64,000 nt of DNA from Lachnospiraceae bacterium (GCA_017399685.1 JAFQBM010000008.1:24115-88114), one strand, 5' to 3'. Shown: positions 35,311 through 44,848, counted from the first letter of the stretch. The notes: generated by a model from the letters alone, not told the origin. Numbers and translations are program-made.

Positions 35311-35967
35311 TTATATCAAATTTACAATTCCTATCAGCCCCAGCATTCCAAGTCCAAGACTCGGCATAATAATGCCCGGCAAATCATAAAACCAATTATT
35401 CTTTAGCTTTCTAAGAGTAGCACCAATCAGAAAAAATACAATTGGATTCAATAAGACAAACCATTTTGGAACTGCTAAATATCCTGCAATAATTGCTATC
35501 ACTACACATATGGATGGGACCATTAAAAACACATATGCAATCAAAAAAGGAGGCAAAATAGCTTTATAATATTCCTCCAAGGTTTTATCTGCAAGGTTAA
35601 AATTGTTTTCTTCCATAATCTTTTTATAAATAATAGGTTGAATGCAAAGAACTGTATGAACAAAGAAGCCACCAATTACCCCTACATATCCGCACACCGC
35701 CATAACAAAAGCCAGCGTGCTGTTAGCATATTTTATTTGATTAGCAAGTGAAAAAATTCCCAGTCCCAGCAGAATATCTCCTACCATGGCAAAAAGTATA
35801 GATGTTCCGAATCTCCAATAAGGCATCTTTATCCAATTGCTGTCAATGTTACCAGAAGTACCAAGTTTCTTATTTCCTTTTCCTTTTAAATCAAATAACA
35901 AGTCACCAACACAACACAATAATCCTCCAACAAATCCTAATATCGAAAATATCATATTTATATCCAT
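35311..35967 (-). CDS. Polytopic membrane protein of unknown function (DUF6796-like)
   Basis: About 218 residues with six hydrophobic segments. The region DLLFDLKGKGNKKLGTSG then IDSNWIKMPYWRFGTSI between helices 1 and 2 is the most family-like part and recalls uncharacterised DUF6796 proteins, recalled rather than searched. ATG at 35967 follows AAAGGA. An earlier ATG at 35994 is possible. Same strand as the neighbouring small membrane protein and the hydrolase-family gene. Confidence 0.6.
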   Translation of the reverse strand: MDINMIFSILGFVGGLLCCVGDLLFDLKGKGNKKLGTSGNIDSNWIKMPYWRFGTSILFAMVGDILLGLGIFSLANQIKYANSTLAFVMAVCGYVGVIGGFFVHTVLCIQPIIYKKIMEENNFNLADKTLEEYYKAILPPFLIAYVFLMVPSICVVIAIIAGYLAVPKWFVLLNPIVFFLIGATLRKLKNNWFYDLPGIIMPSLGLGMLGLIGIVNLI

Positions 35968-36015
35968 ATCACGCTGTTCCTTTCCATCTTTCATTCTGCT
36001 TAAATCAGTTTTTAG

Positions 36016-36309
36016 CTACTGGATAATCTCATCCTCTCCCCTTTTCCCTTCCTTCACAAATGTAAACATAGGATAGGCATGAAACAATCCCGGTTCTACA
36101 TGGATGATATAGTCTTCTACACCACATCTGATAAATGCTTTTTCATATTCCGGCGCCTCTGCTGCAAATATCTCATCTCCACCAAAATACATAATAATCT
36201 TCGGAAAGCCTGTGTAATCATCTTCGTCTGCACATCCTAGCAGATACTGTGATAGTTTATTCTCAGGATTGTAGAACTTTGGAAAAGTTTTCATAGGAAG
36301 TACGAGCAA
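36016..36309 (-). pseudogene. C-terminal fragment of an alpha/beta hydrolase (esterase-like)
   Basis: About 97 codons matching the end of acetyl-esterase-type hydrolases: FPKIIMYFGGDEIFAAEAPE with the acid residue, then the catalytic-His region VEPGLFHAYPMF. The N-terminal half with the nucleophile Ser (GxSxG) is absent and no ribosome site precedes the frame, so this is a truncated remnant. Confidence 0.7.
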
Positions 36310-36377
36310 ATTCTTCGAAGGTTTCTTCCATTTTAACTCCCTCTTTCATCTTTTTTCTCACGATAGGTTTTAATATA

Positions 36378-36829
36378 CTATATAATATGCTCATTTATAT
36401 TTTCTCCATTTCCTTCTTCTAACCTACAATCAAAGCTGCAAACACCACTACTAGAGCAAATTTTGGAATCCCTCTTAAAAAGGAAGCGATTCTCAGCAAT
36501 ATCTGATACCACCTCAATATTTTCCTCAACCGTCAAATCCGGTATAAGATTATAAAACTGGAACACAAATCCTACATCCTCTTTTCGACATTGGGTAAGT
36601 TTATTTTTACTAAGCCCTGTAAGCTTTCTTCCACCAACCGTAAGTTCTCCCTTGTCAAGAGAATCCAGTCCTCCAAGCATATTTAAAAGTGTACTCTTAC
36701 CCGAACCGGATGGACCTAAAATAAACAAATTTTTCCTTCCTCAAGTTCAAAAAAGGCATTGTCCAGTGCATATACTGCTGCCTCTCCCTGTCCATATTGT
36801 TTTACTGCGTTTTTCAGTGTAATAAACAT
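36378..36829 (-). pseudogene. ABC ATPase remnant (frameshift plus 3' truncation)
   Basis: ATG at 36829 (MFITLKNAVKQYGQG) follows AAGGAAGGG. The frame breaks after EEGKICLF at about 36735 and resumes in another frame at the Walker A (ILGPSGSGKSTLLNMLGGLD). The ATPase is cut after ENIEVVSDIAE and fused to unrelated sequence, so signature and Walker B are gone. The type matches MacB/LolD-like ATPases that partner FtsX-type permeases. Confidence 0.8.
36419..36490 (-). pseudogene. Tail fragment homologous to the membrane protein at 34786
   Basis: In a different frame from the ABC remnant this encodes IASFLRGIPKFALVVVFAAL then IVG and a stop, nearly the same as the end of the frameshifted membrane gene (FLRGIPTFVLVAVFAALIVG). 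It marks a deletion joint between a second copy of that gene and the ABC ATPase. Confidence 0.55.
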
Positions 36830-36865
36830 ATTTATCCCTTCCTTTCTCTTATCCGTATTCTTCCT

Positions 36866-36932
36866 GTTAGTTTTAACTAACTTACCATTTTAAAATTAGT
36901 GCCGACTATCACGTTCAATATTAGTCAGCACT
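36866..36932 (-). promoter_or_regulatory. Control region of ABC remnant: GTTAG palindrome and a second inverted repeat
   Basis: GTTAGTTTTAACTAAC (36866-36881) sits just after a minus-strand TAAAAT. Upstream, AGTGCCGACTA (36898-36908) and TAGTCAGCACT (36922-36932) form an inverted repeat with one mismatch over a TTGAAC -35-like hexamer. Confidence 0.5.
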
Positions 36933-36999
36933 AACCAATACATTATAATACTCTCATACAGATAATTTGTCAAACACTTTCACTTACAATCCTGTTTCC

Positions 37000-37057
37000 A
37001 TGTTGTTAGCAATCCGAAATTCCAACTGGGAGTGCAATTACAGATTGCCAACAACAT
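37000..37057. repeat. 58-bp imperfect inverted repeat
   Basis: ATGTTGTTAGCAATC at the left and GATTGCCAACAACAT at the right (14 of 15 paired) enclose 28 bp. No T-run and no ORF. It could be an operator pair or a tiny mobile remnant. Confidence 0.5.
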
Positions 37058-37082
37058 AGAATAGATTTACCTCTTTTCCCAA

Positions 37083-37111
37083 TTGAACATTTGTTCCATA
37101 TATGTTACAAT
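37083..37111 (+). promoter_or_regulatory. Toxin promoter
   Basis: TTGAAC 37083-37088, 17-nt spacer, TACAAT 37106-37111. Expected start near 37118. Confidence 0.65.
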
Positions 37112-37192
37112 GAAATTGTGTAATTGAAAAAGAAAGTGGATGCGAATTTCCGATATTTGATGCCCTCTAGTACATAAAGGAGGGTGATGCCC

Positions 37193-37282
37193 ATGATAAG
37201 TTTAAGTGATGTACTTACACTTTTACTGGTAATTTTTGAGGCTCTGTCTTATATAGACAATCATAACAATAAAAAGAAATAG
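37193..37282 (+). CDS. 29-residue holin-like type I toxin
   Basis: MISLSDVLTLLLVIFEALSY then IDNHNNKKK. One membrane helix with an acidic residue and a polar Lys-rich tail, the layout of putative holin-like (TxpA/BsrG-type) toxins. It has a strong site AAAGGAGGGTG. The leader GCCCTC...GAGGGT can fold to hide it, as in other type I toxin mRNAs. An antisense RNA promoter faces it from downstream. Such peptides damage the membrane if the antisense RNA is lost. Confidence 0.72.
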   Translation: MISLSDVLTLLLVIFEALSYIDNHNNKKK

Positions 37283-37361
37283 CATCCCACGTCCAAAGTA
37301 GATGCTATTCCTATAAGCTACACTGAGGGCAATCGGAAACTTCAATTCCGATAACCTTTCT
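37268..37361 (-). ncRNA. Antisense antitoxin RNA (RatA-like)
   Basis: Predicted start near 37361 from a TTGAAA-N17-TATAAT promoter. It has two hairpins: ATCGGAA/TTCCGAT (37332-37352) and AATAGCATC/GATGCTATT (37278-37310). The second is followed on this strand by TCTTTTTATTG. The RNA covers the 3' end of the toxin ORF and its 3' UTR, as in txpA/RatA. Confidence 0.65.
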
Positions 37362-37367
37362 GATTAA

Positions 37368-37396
37368 ATTATACACTAGAGCCACTTGTTTTTCAA
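37368..37396 (-). promoter_or_regulatory. Promoter of the antisense RNA
   Basis: Minus strand TTGAAA (37396-37391), 17-nt spacer, TATAAT (37373-37368). Confidence 0.7.
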
Positions 37397-37409
37397 GTGG
37401 TTCTTTTTA
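37381..37409 (+). terminator. Terminator of the toxin mRNA
   Basis: GCCACTTG/CAAGTGGT stem then TCTTTTT on the plus strand. It contains the -35 of the antisense promoter, so toxin mRNA should fully overlap the antisense RNA. Confidence 0.65.
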
Positions 37410-37497
37410 GTTGCAAAGAAAACGAAAGAAAATATATTTATTTGCATAAAAAACACCCTCCTTACTGGATATCCACTAAAGAGGGTACATATCAATC

Positions 37498-38274
37498 CTA
37501 TCCCAGTGCCACATCCAGAATCATCATAATTAAAAATCCTACTGCAAAGCCAATCGTAGTGATATTGCTATGCTCTCCTTCAGAAGCTTCCGGTAAAAGT
37601 TCCTCCACCACCACATATATCATAGCCCCTGCCGCAAATGCCAGAAGATAGGGAAGTATTGGTTGTAATATTCCGGTTAAAAGAATGGTAATTCCTGCTG
37701 CGATTGGCTCCACAATTCCTGACATCATTCCGTAGGAGAAGGCTTTTTTTCTTGTGATTCCTTCACTTCGAAGAGGTAATGAAATAATAGCACCTTCCGG
37801 TATATTCTGGATAGCAATTCCCACAGACAGGGCGATGGCACCTGCAAGTGTAATAGTACTGTTCTCAGAAAGTAATCCAGCAAACACAACACCTACCGCC
37901 ATTCCTTCCGGAATATTATGTAGTGTTACTGCAAGGACAAGCATGGTTGTTTTTTTTAATGGTGCCGGAAGTCCTTCTGGCTTGTCGCTGTCTAAATGAA
38001 TATGTGGTACAAGTTCATCCATCAAAAGTAAAAATCCTATTCCTAGTGCAAAACCTACCGCAGCCGGTAAAAATGCCAGTTTTCCCATGTTCTCTGACAT
38101 ATCAATTGCCGGTATCAGCAACGACCATACAGATGCCGCCACCATAACACCGGATGCAAAGCCCAAAAGTGTTTTCTGTAAGAAAGGTTTTAATTCATGT
38201 TTCATTACAAACACACAGGCTGCACCTAAAAGAGTTCCAATAAAAGGAATGAAAATTCCGACGAATACATTCAT
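37498..38274 (-). CDS. ZIP-family divalent metal transporter
   Basis: 258 residues, about eight membrane helices. Metal-site motifs HNIPEGMAVGV in helix IV and IQNIPEGAIISLPL in helix V, and a short His-containing loop (PHIHLDSDKPEG), match GufA/ZupT-type ZIP proteins that take up Zn2+, Fe2+ or Mn2+. ATG at 38274 follows GGGGG. The HMA-like gene upstream on the same strand, separated by the copy C repeat, suggests a common metal role. Confidence 0.9.
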   Translation of the reverse strand: MNVFVGIFIPFIGTLLGAACVFVMKHELKPFLQKTLLGFASGVMVAASVWSLLIPAIDMSENMGKLAFLPAAVGFALGIGFLLLMDELVPHIHLDSDKPEGLPAPLKKTTMLVLAVTLHNIPEGMAVGVVFAGLLSENSTITLAGAIALSVGIAIQNIPEGAIISLPLRSEGITRKKAFSYGMMSGIVEPIAAGITILLTGILQPILPYLLAFAAGAMIYVVVEELLPEASEGEHSNITTIGFAVGFLIMMILDVALG

Positions 38275-38300
38275 AATATACCCCCTTTTTCATTATATTC

Positions 38301-38413
38301 AGGTATTTGCGAAACGTTCAAAAACTTATCTTAAGTGATGCAAAAGAAACAAGTGGGCGCAGACACGCTTTCGCAACACTTCCATATAAAATATGCTAGT
38401 TTCGCAATTACCT
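38301..38413. repeat. Small TIR-bounded repeat, copy C (longest)
   Basis: 113 bp with inverted ends AGGTATTTGCGAAAC and TAGTTTCGCAATTACCT. It shares the interior CAAAAACTTATCTTAAGTGA with copy A. It lies between the ZIP and HMA-like genes. No ORF, so MITE-like. Confidence 0.7.
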
Positions 38414-38453
38414 GTTCATTACCATTTTCCTTCGTAACAGTTTCCAATCAATT

Positions 38454-38711
38454 TCAGCTTCGAATCTCTGTCACTTTATATCCTGCTTCTTCCACAGCTT
38501 TTCGAAGCTGTTCTTCGCTTACTTCTTTTTCTAAAGAAACAATGGCTTCTTTCTTTTTCAGGTTTACTTTTGCTCCACTTTTTATCACAAAATTACGGCA
38601 TACTTTTTTTACCCACCGTATGAAGGCAAATAAAATGAATGCAGATATCATTGCCGGAACCAGTACATTGTAGTTTCCATTTAATTCAGCTACCATTAAT
38701 ATAGCATTCAT
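38454..38711 (-). CDS. Membrane-anchored heavy-metal-associated (HMA)-like protein lacking CxxC
   Basis: 85 residues: N-terminal hydrophobic helix (VLVPAMISAFILFAFIRWV), a basic stretch, then an HMA-like beta-alpha fold (AKVNLKKKEAIVSLEKEVSE and EQLRKAVEEAGYKVTEI). The metal-binding CxxC normally at the first loop is absent. ATG at 38711 has GGAGGGAT upstream. It is transcribed from a TTGACA-N17-TATAAT promoter with a GTTAG palindrome, the same element as in feoA/feoB. It may be a sensor or chaperone remnant, and other names are possible. Confidence 0.65.
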   Translation of the reverse strand: MNAILMVAELNGNYNVLVPAMISAFILFAFIRWVKKVCRNFVIKSGAKVNLKKKEAIVSLEKEVSEEQLRKAVEEAGYKVTEIRS

Positions 38712-38771
38712 ATGAATCCCTCCTAGCTTTTTATATATTACTAACATATCCTTTTTGACTGTTATTGTTCC

Positions 38772-38827
38772 AGTTAGTCATAACTAACTTCTATATTTAT
38801 TATATCTGTAATCCATTCCGTTGTCAA
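38772..38827 (-). promoter_or_regulatory. Promoter with GTTAG palindrome (HMA-like gene)
   Basis: Minus strand TTGACA (38827-38822), 17-nt spacer, TATAAT (38804-38799). AGTTAGTCATAACTAACT (38772-38789) begins at the expected start. Perfect hexamers make this the clearest example of the element's position. Confidence 0.75.
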
Positions 38828-38998
38828 TCGGTTTCTTATTTTTTTTGTCAATCATATAACAAACCATAATATTATGAAATATATTTATTTTTTATTAAAA
38901 CCTTCTCATTCCGAAATAGTCCAAATATCTATAACCCATATTTTATAAGGCTTCTCACATTTTTATCCCAATATTTACGATACCTTTTTCATCTTTCT

Positions 38999-39051
38999 AA
39001 ATAATAATCATTATTATTTATCTTGACAAATTATTTTCTCTTTGTTAATGT
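38999..39051 (+). promoter_or_regulatory. ahpC promoter with PerR/Fur-like box
   Basis: AAATAATAATCATTATTATTT (38999-39019, perfect 10-1-10 palindrome; given as one 21-nt site, core TAATAATCATTATTA) resembles the 7-1-7 PerR/Fur box. It is followed by TTGACA (39023-39028), 17-nt spacer and TAATGT (39046-39051). Confidence 0.65.
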
Positions 39052-39110
39052 ATAAACTGTAAAAAAAAACAAATACTAAATCACAATGTTGTTGAAAGGA
39101 GATTAATATT

Positions 39111-39674
39111 ATGTCAATGATTAACAAAGAAATTAGCGATTTTACAGTACAGGCATTTCATAATAATGAATTTAAAACAATGAAAAAAGAGGATGTTCTT
39201 GGTAAATGGAGTGTATTCTTCTTCTACCCTGCAGACTTTACCTTTATTTGTCCTACCGAATTAGAAGACCTTGCAAATAAATACGAAGAGTTTAAGGCAC
39301 TGGGTTGCGAAATTTATTCTGTATCTACAGACAGCCACTTCGTTCACAAAGCATGGCATGATGCTTCTGACAGAATTAAGAAAATCAATTACCCTATGCT
39401 TGCAGACCCAACCCATGCCCTTGCAAAAGATTTTGAAGTATTAATTGAATCTGATGGTATGGCAGAACGTGGTACTTTCATTGTAAATCCAGCAGGAAAC
39501 ATCGTTGGTTACGAAGTAACTGCCGGAAATGTAGGCCGTAACGCAGATGAACTTTTACGTAAAGTTCAGGCCTGCCAGTTCGTAGCAGAACATGGGGATG
39601 AGGTATGCCCGGCAAAATGGCAACCAGGTGCTGAAACTTTAAAACCAAGTCTTGATCTTGTAGGGTTACTGTAA
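39111..39674 (+). CDS. ahpC: Alkyl hydroperoxide reductase subunit C (2-Cys peroxiredoxin)
   Basis: 187 residues, standard length. Peroxidatic Cys in PADFTFICPTELEDL, resolving Cys in EHGDEVCPAKW. It reduces H2O2 and organic peroxides in the cytoplasm. Good site GAAAGGAG before ATG 39111. The stop overlaps the start of the next gene by one base (TAATG), so it is made together with its reductase. A PerR-like box upstream suggests peroxide induction. Confidence 0.96.
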   Translation: MSMINKEISDFTVQAFHNNEFKTMKKEDVLGKWSVFFFYPADFTFICPTELEDLANKYEEFKALGCEIYSVSTDSHFVHKAWHDASDRIKKINYPMLADPTHALAKDFEVLIESDGMAERGTFIVNPAGNIVGYEVTAGNVGRNADELLRKVQACQFVAEHGDEVCPAKWQPGAETLKPSLDLVGLL

Positions 39675-41395
39675 TGGAGCGCCCTATTAACATCAATAAG
39701 GAGAGGTTTTATGACGTGATTATCGTCGGTGGTGGTCCTGCGGGACTTACCGCCGCCCTCTATCTGGCCAGAGCCCGTTACCGTGTACTGGTAATGGAGA
39801 AAGACCATTTCGGCGGACAGATTACCATCACTTCCGAAATCGTAAATTATCCCGGTGTTCATAAAACCAGTGGAAAAGAACTGACAGAAACCATTCGTAA
39901 ACAGGCCCAGGACTTTGGGGCTGAATTTGTTCTTACTGAGGCAGAAAGGCTATCCATGGAAGACGACATAAAAGTGGTTCACACAAACCGTGGTGACTAC
40001 CAATGCTTTGGTGTACTTCTTGCTACCGGTGCTCATCCTAGAACCGTAGGATTTCAGGGGGAGGAAGAAAATAAAGGCCGGGGTGTGGCCTACTGTGCTA
40101 CCTGTGATGGAGAATTTTTTACCGGTAAAGATGTGTTCGTAGTAGGTGGTGGCTTTGCAGCTGCGGAAGAAAGCGTATTTCTTACAAAGTTTGCACGTCA
40201 GGTTACGATTCTTGTTCGGGAAGAAGATTTCACCTGTGCCAAATCCGTAGCGGAACAGGCGAGAAATCATGAGAAAATCACCGTTTTTACCAATACCATT
40301 GTAGAAGAAGTATCTGGTGAAGGGGGATTAAATTATATCCGCTATAAAAATACCGCAACTGGTGAAGTTACGGAATACCATGGGAAAGAAAACGAGAATT
40401 TCGGTGTCTTTGTATTTGCCGGCTATGTTCCTGCTACCTCCTTAGTAAAAGGAATTGCCCAGTTGAATGAACAAGGCTACATCATCACGGATAACAGCCA
40501 GAAAACCAGTGTAGATGGACTTTATGCTGCCGGAGATGTGTGTATCAAACCTCTAAGACAGGTAGTTACTGCTGTAGGCGACGGTGCCCTTGCTGCTACG
40601 GAACTGGAAAAATATGCAGCTTCTATGCAAGAAAAAACCGGTATGAAACCAGACCTGCCAGTATCACAAAATGCAGACTCTTTAAAAACAGGTTCGAATT
40701 CGACAGCTTCCATTTCTGGTGTTTCAAATGCAACAGATTCAATTTCAGCAGGTTCCATTTCTGGTGCTTCCAATTCAGAATCTTCATCCAACGAGTTATT
40801 TACTGCCGAGATGAAAGCACAACTGGATACTGTATTTTCCCGAATGGAACAGCCTCTGCTACTTAGACTTTATTTAGATGAACGTTCCGTTTCCTTTGAA
40901 TTAGAAGGTTATATGCAGACACTGGCTTCTATGACAGAAAAACTTTCTGTGGAAATCATGGATCGTGAAAATAAAAATTCGGATGCTCCTTGTGTTCGCA
41001 TTTGTCTATCGGATGGTTCTGAAACAGGGCTTGCCTTCCATGGTGTACCAGGTGGTCACGAATTTACTTCCTTTGTTCTTGGTCTTTACAATGCTGCCGG
41101 TTCCGGTCAGGCATTAGATTCCCAGATAGAAGCGGATATTCATTCTATTACGGATTCTGTTGATATGAAAGTTCTTGTATCACTTTCTTGTACCATGTGT
41201 CCTGAACTGGTAACTGCTGCCCAGAAAATTGCCTCTAAAAATTCTAATGTGGTTGCAGAAGTGTATGATTTAAATCATTTTGAAGAGTTAAAAGAACGCT
41301 ACAATGTAATGAGCGTTCCATGTTTGATCATCAATGATACAAAGGTTTCTTTTGGAAAGAAAAATATCAGACAAATACTGGATTTGATTGGATAG
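39674..41395 (+). CDS. AhpF-like NAD(P)H:disulfide reductase with C-terminal thioredoxin-fold domains
   Basis: 573 residues. Residues 10-320 are a thioredoxin-reductase-type flavoprotein: FAD motif GGGPAGLTAALY, redox pair YCATCDGEFF, FAD-binding YAAGDVC. Then comes a Ser/Asn/Gly-rich linker (about 330-375), then a tandem thioredoxin fold with LSCTMCPELVTAA as its dithiol. In E. coli AhpF the thioredoxin-like domain is N-terminal. Here the order is reversed. It should pass electrons from NAD(P)H to AhpC encoded just upstream. Confidence 0.9.
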   Translation: MERPININKERFYDVIIVGGGPAGLTAALYLARARYRVLVMEKDHFGGQITITSEIVNYPGVHKTSGKELTETIRKQAQDFGAEFVLTEAERLSMEDDIKVVHTNRGDYQCFGVLLATGAHPRTVGFQGEEENKGRGVAYCATCDGEFFTGKDVFVVGGGFAAAEESVFLTKFARQVTILVREEDFTCAKSVAEQARNHEKITVFTNTIVEEVSGEGGLNYIRYKNTATGEVTEYHGKENENFGVFVFAGYVPATSLVKGIAQLNEQGYIITDNSQKTSVDGLYAAGDVCIKPLRQVVTAVGDGALAATELEKYAASMQEKTGMKPDLPVSQNADSLKTGSNSTASISGVSNATDSISAGSISGASNSESSSNELFTAEMKAQLDTVFSRMEQPLLLRLYLDERSVSFELEGYMQTLASMTEKLSVEIMDRENKNSDAPCVRICLSDGSETGLAFHGVPGGHEFTSFVLGLYNAAGSGQALDSQIEADIHSITDSVDMKVLVSLSCTMCPELVTAAQKIASKNSNVVAEVYDLNHFEELKERYNVMSVPCLIINDTKVSFGKKNIRQILDLIG

Positions 41396-41479
41396 CCATT
41401 TTTAAGCATGTTACAGGATATGGATTACATCATGCTGGGAGAATTTCATAGATTCTGAAATCAGAAGATTTGAGTAACA

Positions 41480-41518
41480 AAACGGACGGAGTAATTACGT
41501 CCGTTTCTTATATCTTTT
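41480..41518 (+). terminator. Terminator of ahpC operon
   Basis: AAACGGACG/CGTCCGTTT stem with a 9-nt loop, then CTTATATCTTTTT. Confidence 0.7.
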
Positions 41519-41544
41519 TACATCTTAATTCGTATATGCATTTT

Positions 41545-42123
41545 TTAATTATGCGGAATGATATGTTTAAATCCTTCATCTGCATAGGTTCCAATTAAAT
41601 CACTAAGCCGCAATGCCTCCTCCAGCTCATACCCTCCATTCACAATACTTAAATATCCCTGCATCCGCATGGCTGCTAAAATCCTTACCAGATGTTCGTC
41701 CACAGAATGTCCGGAATATTGTTCATAGAACATAGCAAATCCCTGTTCTAATTTTTGCTGCACTTCTTCCTTAAAATGCTCGTATTTTGTACCTTTTGAT
41801 TTTTCCAGAAGCAACTGAACTTCTATCTTATGCTTCCATAAAAACTTCATGATTTCCTGATCCACATCCGAACTTGACTTCTTTCCCTTCATCTCATCTT
41901 CGGCTACAGTGGAAATCAGCCCTTTAAGTTCTGAAATTGCTCCTGACACCAGCTGTGAAAACAAATCTTCTTTATTCTTAAAAAAGAAATACAACGCTCC
42001 CGTAGTAACGCCAGCCTTTTCACAAATTTTTCTAAGAGATGCCTTTTGAAATCCGTAGTTAAGGAACTCTTTTGCTGCCACTTCCATTAAAAGTTCCCTT
42101 GTTCTTTTTTCTTCTACTTTCAT
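41545..42123 (-). CDS. TetR/AcrR-family regulator
   Basis: About 192 residues. HTH ASLRKICEKAGVTTGALYFFF. ATG at 42123 follows AAGGAGAG and overlaps the hydrolase stop (ATGA), so it is the second gene of a two-gene operon and likely autoregulates through the palindrome at 43035. Ligand unknown, possibly the substrate or product of the hydrolase. Confidence 0.88.
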   Translation of the reverse strand: MKVEEKRTRELLMEVAAKEFLNYGFQKASLRKICEKAGVTTGALYFFFKNKEDLFSQLVSGAISELKGLISTVAEDEMKGKKSSSDVDQEIMKFLWKHKIEVQLLLEKSKGTKYEHFKEEVQQKLEQGFAMFYEQYSGHSVDEHLVRILAAMRMQGYLSIVNGGYELEEALRLSDLIGTYADEGFKHIIPHN

Positions 42124-42989
42124 GCTCTCTCCTTCAGCCATTCAATGGTTTTTGCAAATGCGTCCCGCCGGTTTTTTCTACATTCTTCTTTAAACTTTCG
42201 TTCCACTTTAAACATTTTTAAAGCAGGAGGGTCTAAAGGAACCATAATATGACTTGCCTTTTCATAAGAAAGTACGGTAACATTATGTTTCCAACCTTTA
42301 TCTATTAACCGTTTTTGCATATATTCCACTGCCGCTTTACTAGGCCACATCAAATCCTGTTCCGGATAGATAAACAAAATATCCCCGTTAATGTTCTCTA
42401 CTGGTATTGCTGTACTTTCATCAAAATTTTTTAAAGGATTTTCATACATATAAGAAAGTTCAAACTGTTGATGTAGAAGAAAATTTTTCACAGCAGAACC
42501 ATATTTTAATTCTGCTATCATACATGGAAAATCTTTTCCCCGCCAGGTAAATTCGGATTGTTTGGTAAATGTCTTATTCAGCAGACCCTTATTTCCCTTC
42601 ATTCCACCCCAGATACAATGAATCGGTGATAATGCAATGACACCACAGATATCAGGCATAAGAGAAGCTACTAAAAGTGCCAGTTCTCCTCCTTTTGAAA
42701 TACCATAGATAAAAATTTTTTCATATCCTTTTTTCTTTAACCAGCCAATTGCCTTTTCAAAAGGTTCCAAAGGTACACGAATCAGCTGTTCCGGAAGCCC
42801 TGGCACATTCCAGTAGCAGATTCCCAATGCTGGAATTCCTTTCTCAGCAAACTGCGCTCCCACATTCATAGGGATATTCTCGTTTCCCTCACTTCCTCCT
42901 AACACAATGACTACCTGCTTTTCTTCTATGTTTTGAACAGGATGAAACATCCCACAAAACCCTTCTTTTTCTACTGTTGTTCGTTCCAT
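42120..42989 (-). CDS. Acyl-CoA thioester hydrolase / BAAT C-terminal-type alpha/beta hydrolase
   Basis: 289 residues from ATG 42989 (MERTTVEKEGFCG). Oxyanion-loop region VIVLGGSEGNE, nucleophile elbow YGISKGGELAL, acid LFIYPEQDLMWPS and His ASHIMVPL follow the BAAT/peptidase-S9-like order (nucleophile-acid-His). Enzymes of this group act on acyl-CoA or other esters. The bacterial substrate is uncertain. Cytoplasmic, no signal peptide. Co-transcribed with the TetR gene. Confidence 0.82.
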   Translation of the reverse strand: MERTTVEKEGFCGMFHPVQNIEEKQVVIVLGGSEGNENIPMNVGAQFAEKGIPALGICYWNVPGLPEQLIRVPLEPFEKAIGWLKKKGYEKIFIYGISKGGELALLVASLMPDICGVIALSPIHCIWGGMKGNKGLLNKTFTKQSEFTWRGKDFPCMIAELKYGSAVKNFLLHQQFELSYMYENPLKNFDESTAIPVENINGDILFIYPEQDLMWPSKAAVEYMQKRLIDKGWKHNVTVLSYEKASHIMVPLDPPALKMFKVERKFKEECRKNRRDAFAKTIEWLKERA

Positions 42990-43034
42990 TTTTATACCTC
43001 TTTTATTTTTGTTTGCTTTTTGCTCTAATTTCTC

Positions 43035-43056
43035 CAACATAACAACCGTTATGTTG
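43035..43056. promoter_or_regulatory. Operator of the hydrolase-TetR operon
   Basis: CAACATAAC-AACC-GTTATGTTG, 9-bp perfect arms, upstream of the hydrolase gene and at the spacing of TetR-type operators. Confidence 0.65.
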
Positions 43057-43060
43057 TATT

Positions 43061-43175
43061 GTATAAAAAATCCGGAGATTTCGTCCCCGGATTTTAAGGA
43101 GGGATGCCTTTTGAGCATACCTTGGGCATACGGTTTTTTATTTTCCTGGGGGAAAAAGCACTATTTCCCCCAAGG
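43061..43175 (-). terminator. Terminator region after enolase
   Basis: Two hairpins: AAAATCCGG/CCGGATTTT (43067-43095) followed on the minus strand by TTTTTTATAC, and a strong CCTGGGGGAAA/TTTCCCCCAAGG stem (43145-43175) closer to the eno stop. Confidence 0.65.
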
Positions 43176-43227
43176 TGATACTTGTCATTTTATCTTTTTA
43201 TATTTCTTGTCATTTTATTGTTGTTTG

Positions 43228-44741
<1,514 letters not shown>

Positions 44742-44783
44742 TACTTCTTATTGATAGATATTTTCATTTTGCTTTTTCTAAAC

Positions 44784-44848
44784 CCAAAAAAATGACAAAG
44801 TGCATCTGGAAATGTCAGATATTTTGCTCTAACACCCGGATGCACTTT
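44784..44848 (-). terminator. Terminator of the flavin reductase-rubredoxin-rubrerythrin gene
   Basis: AAAGTGCATC/GATGCACTTT stem (44797-44848), followed on the minus strand by GTCATTTTTTT. Confidence 0.7.
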
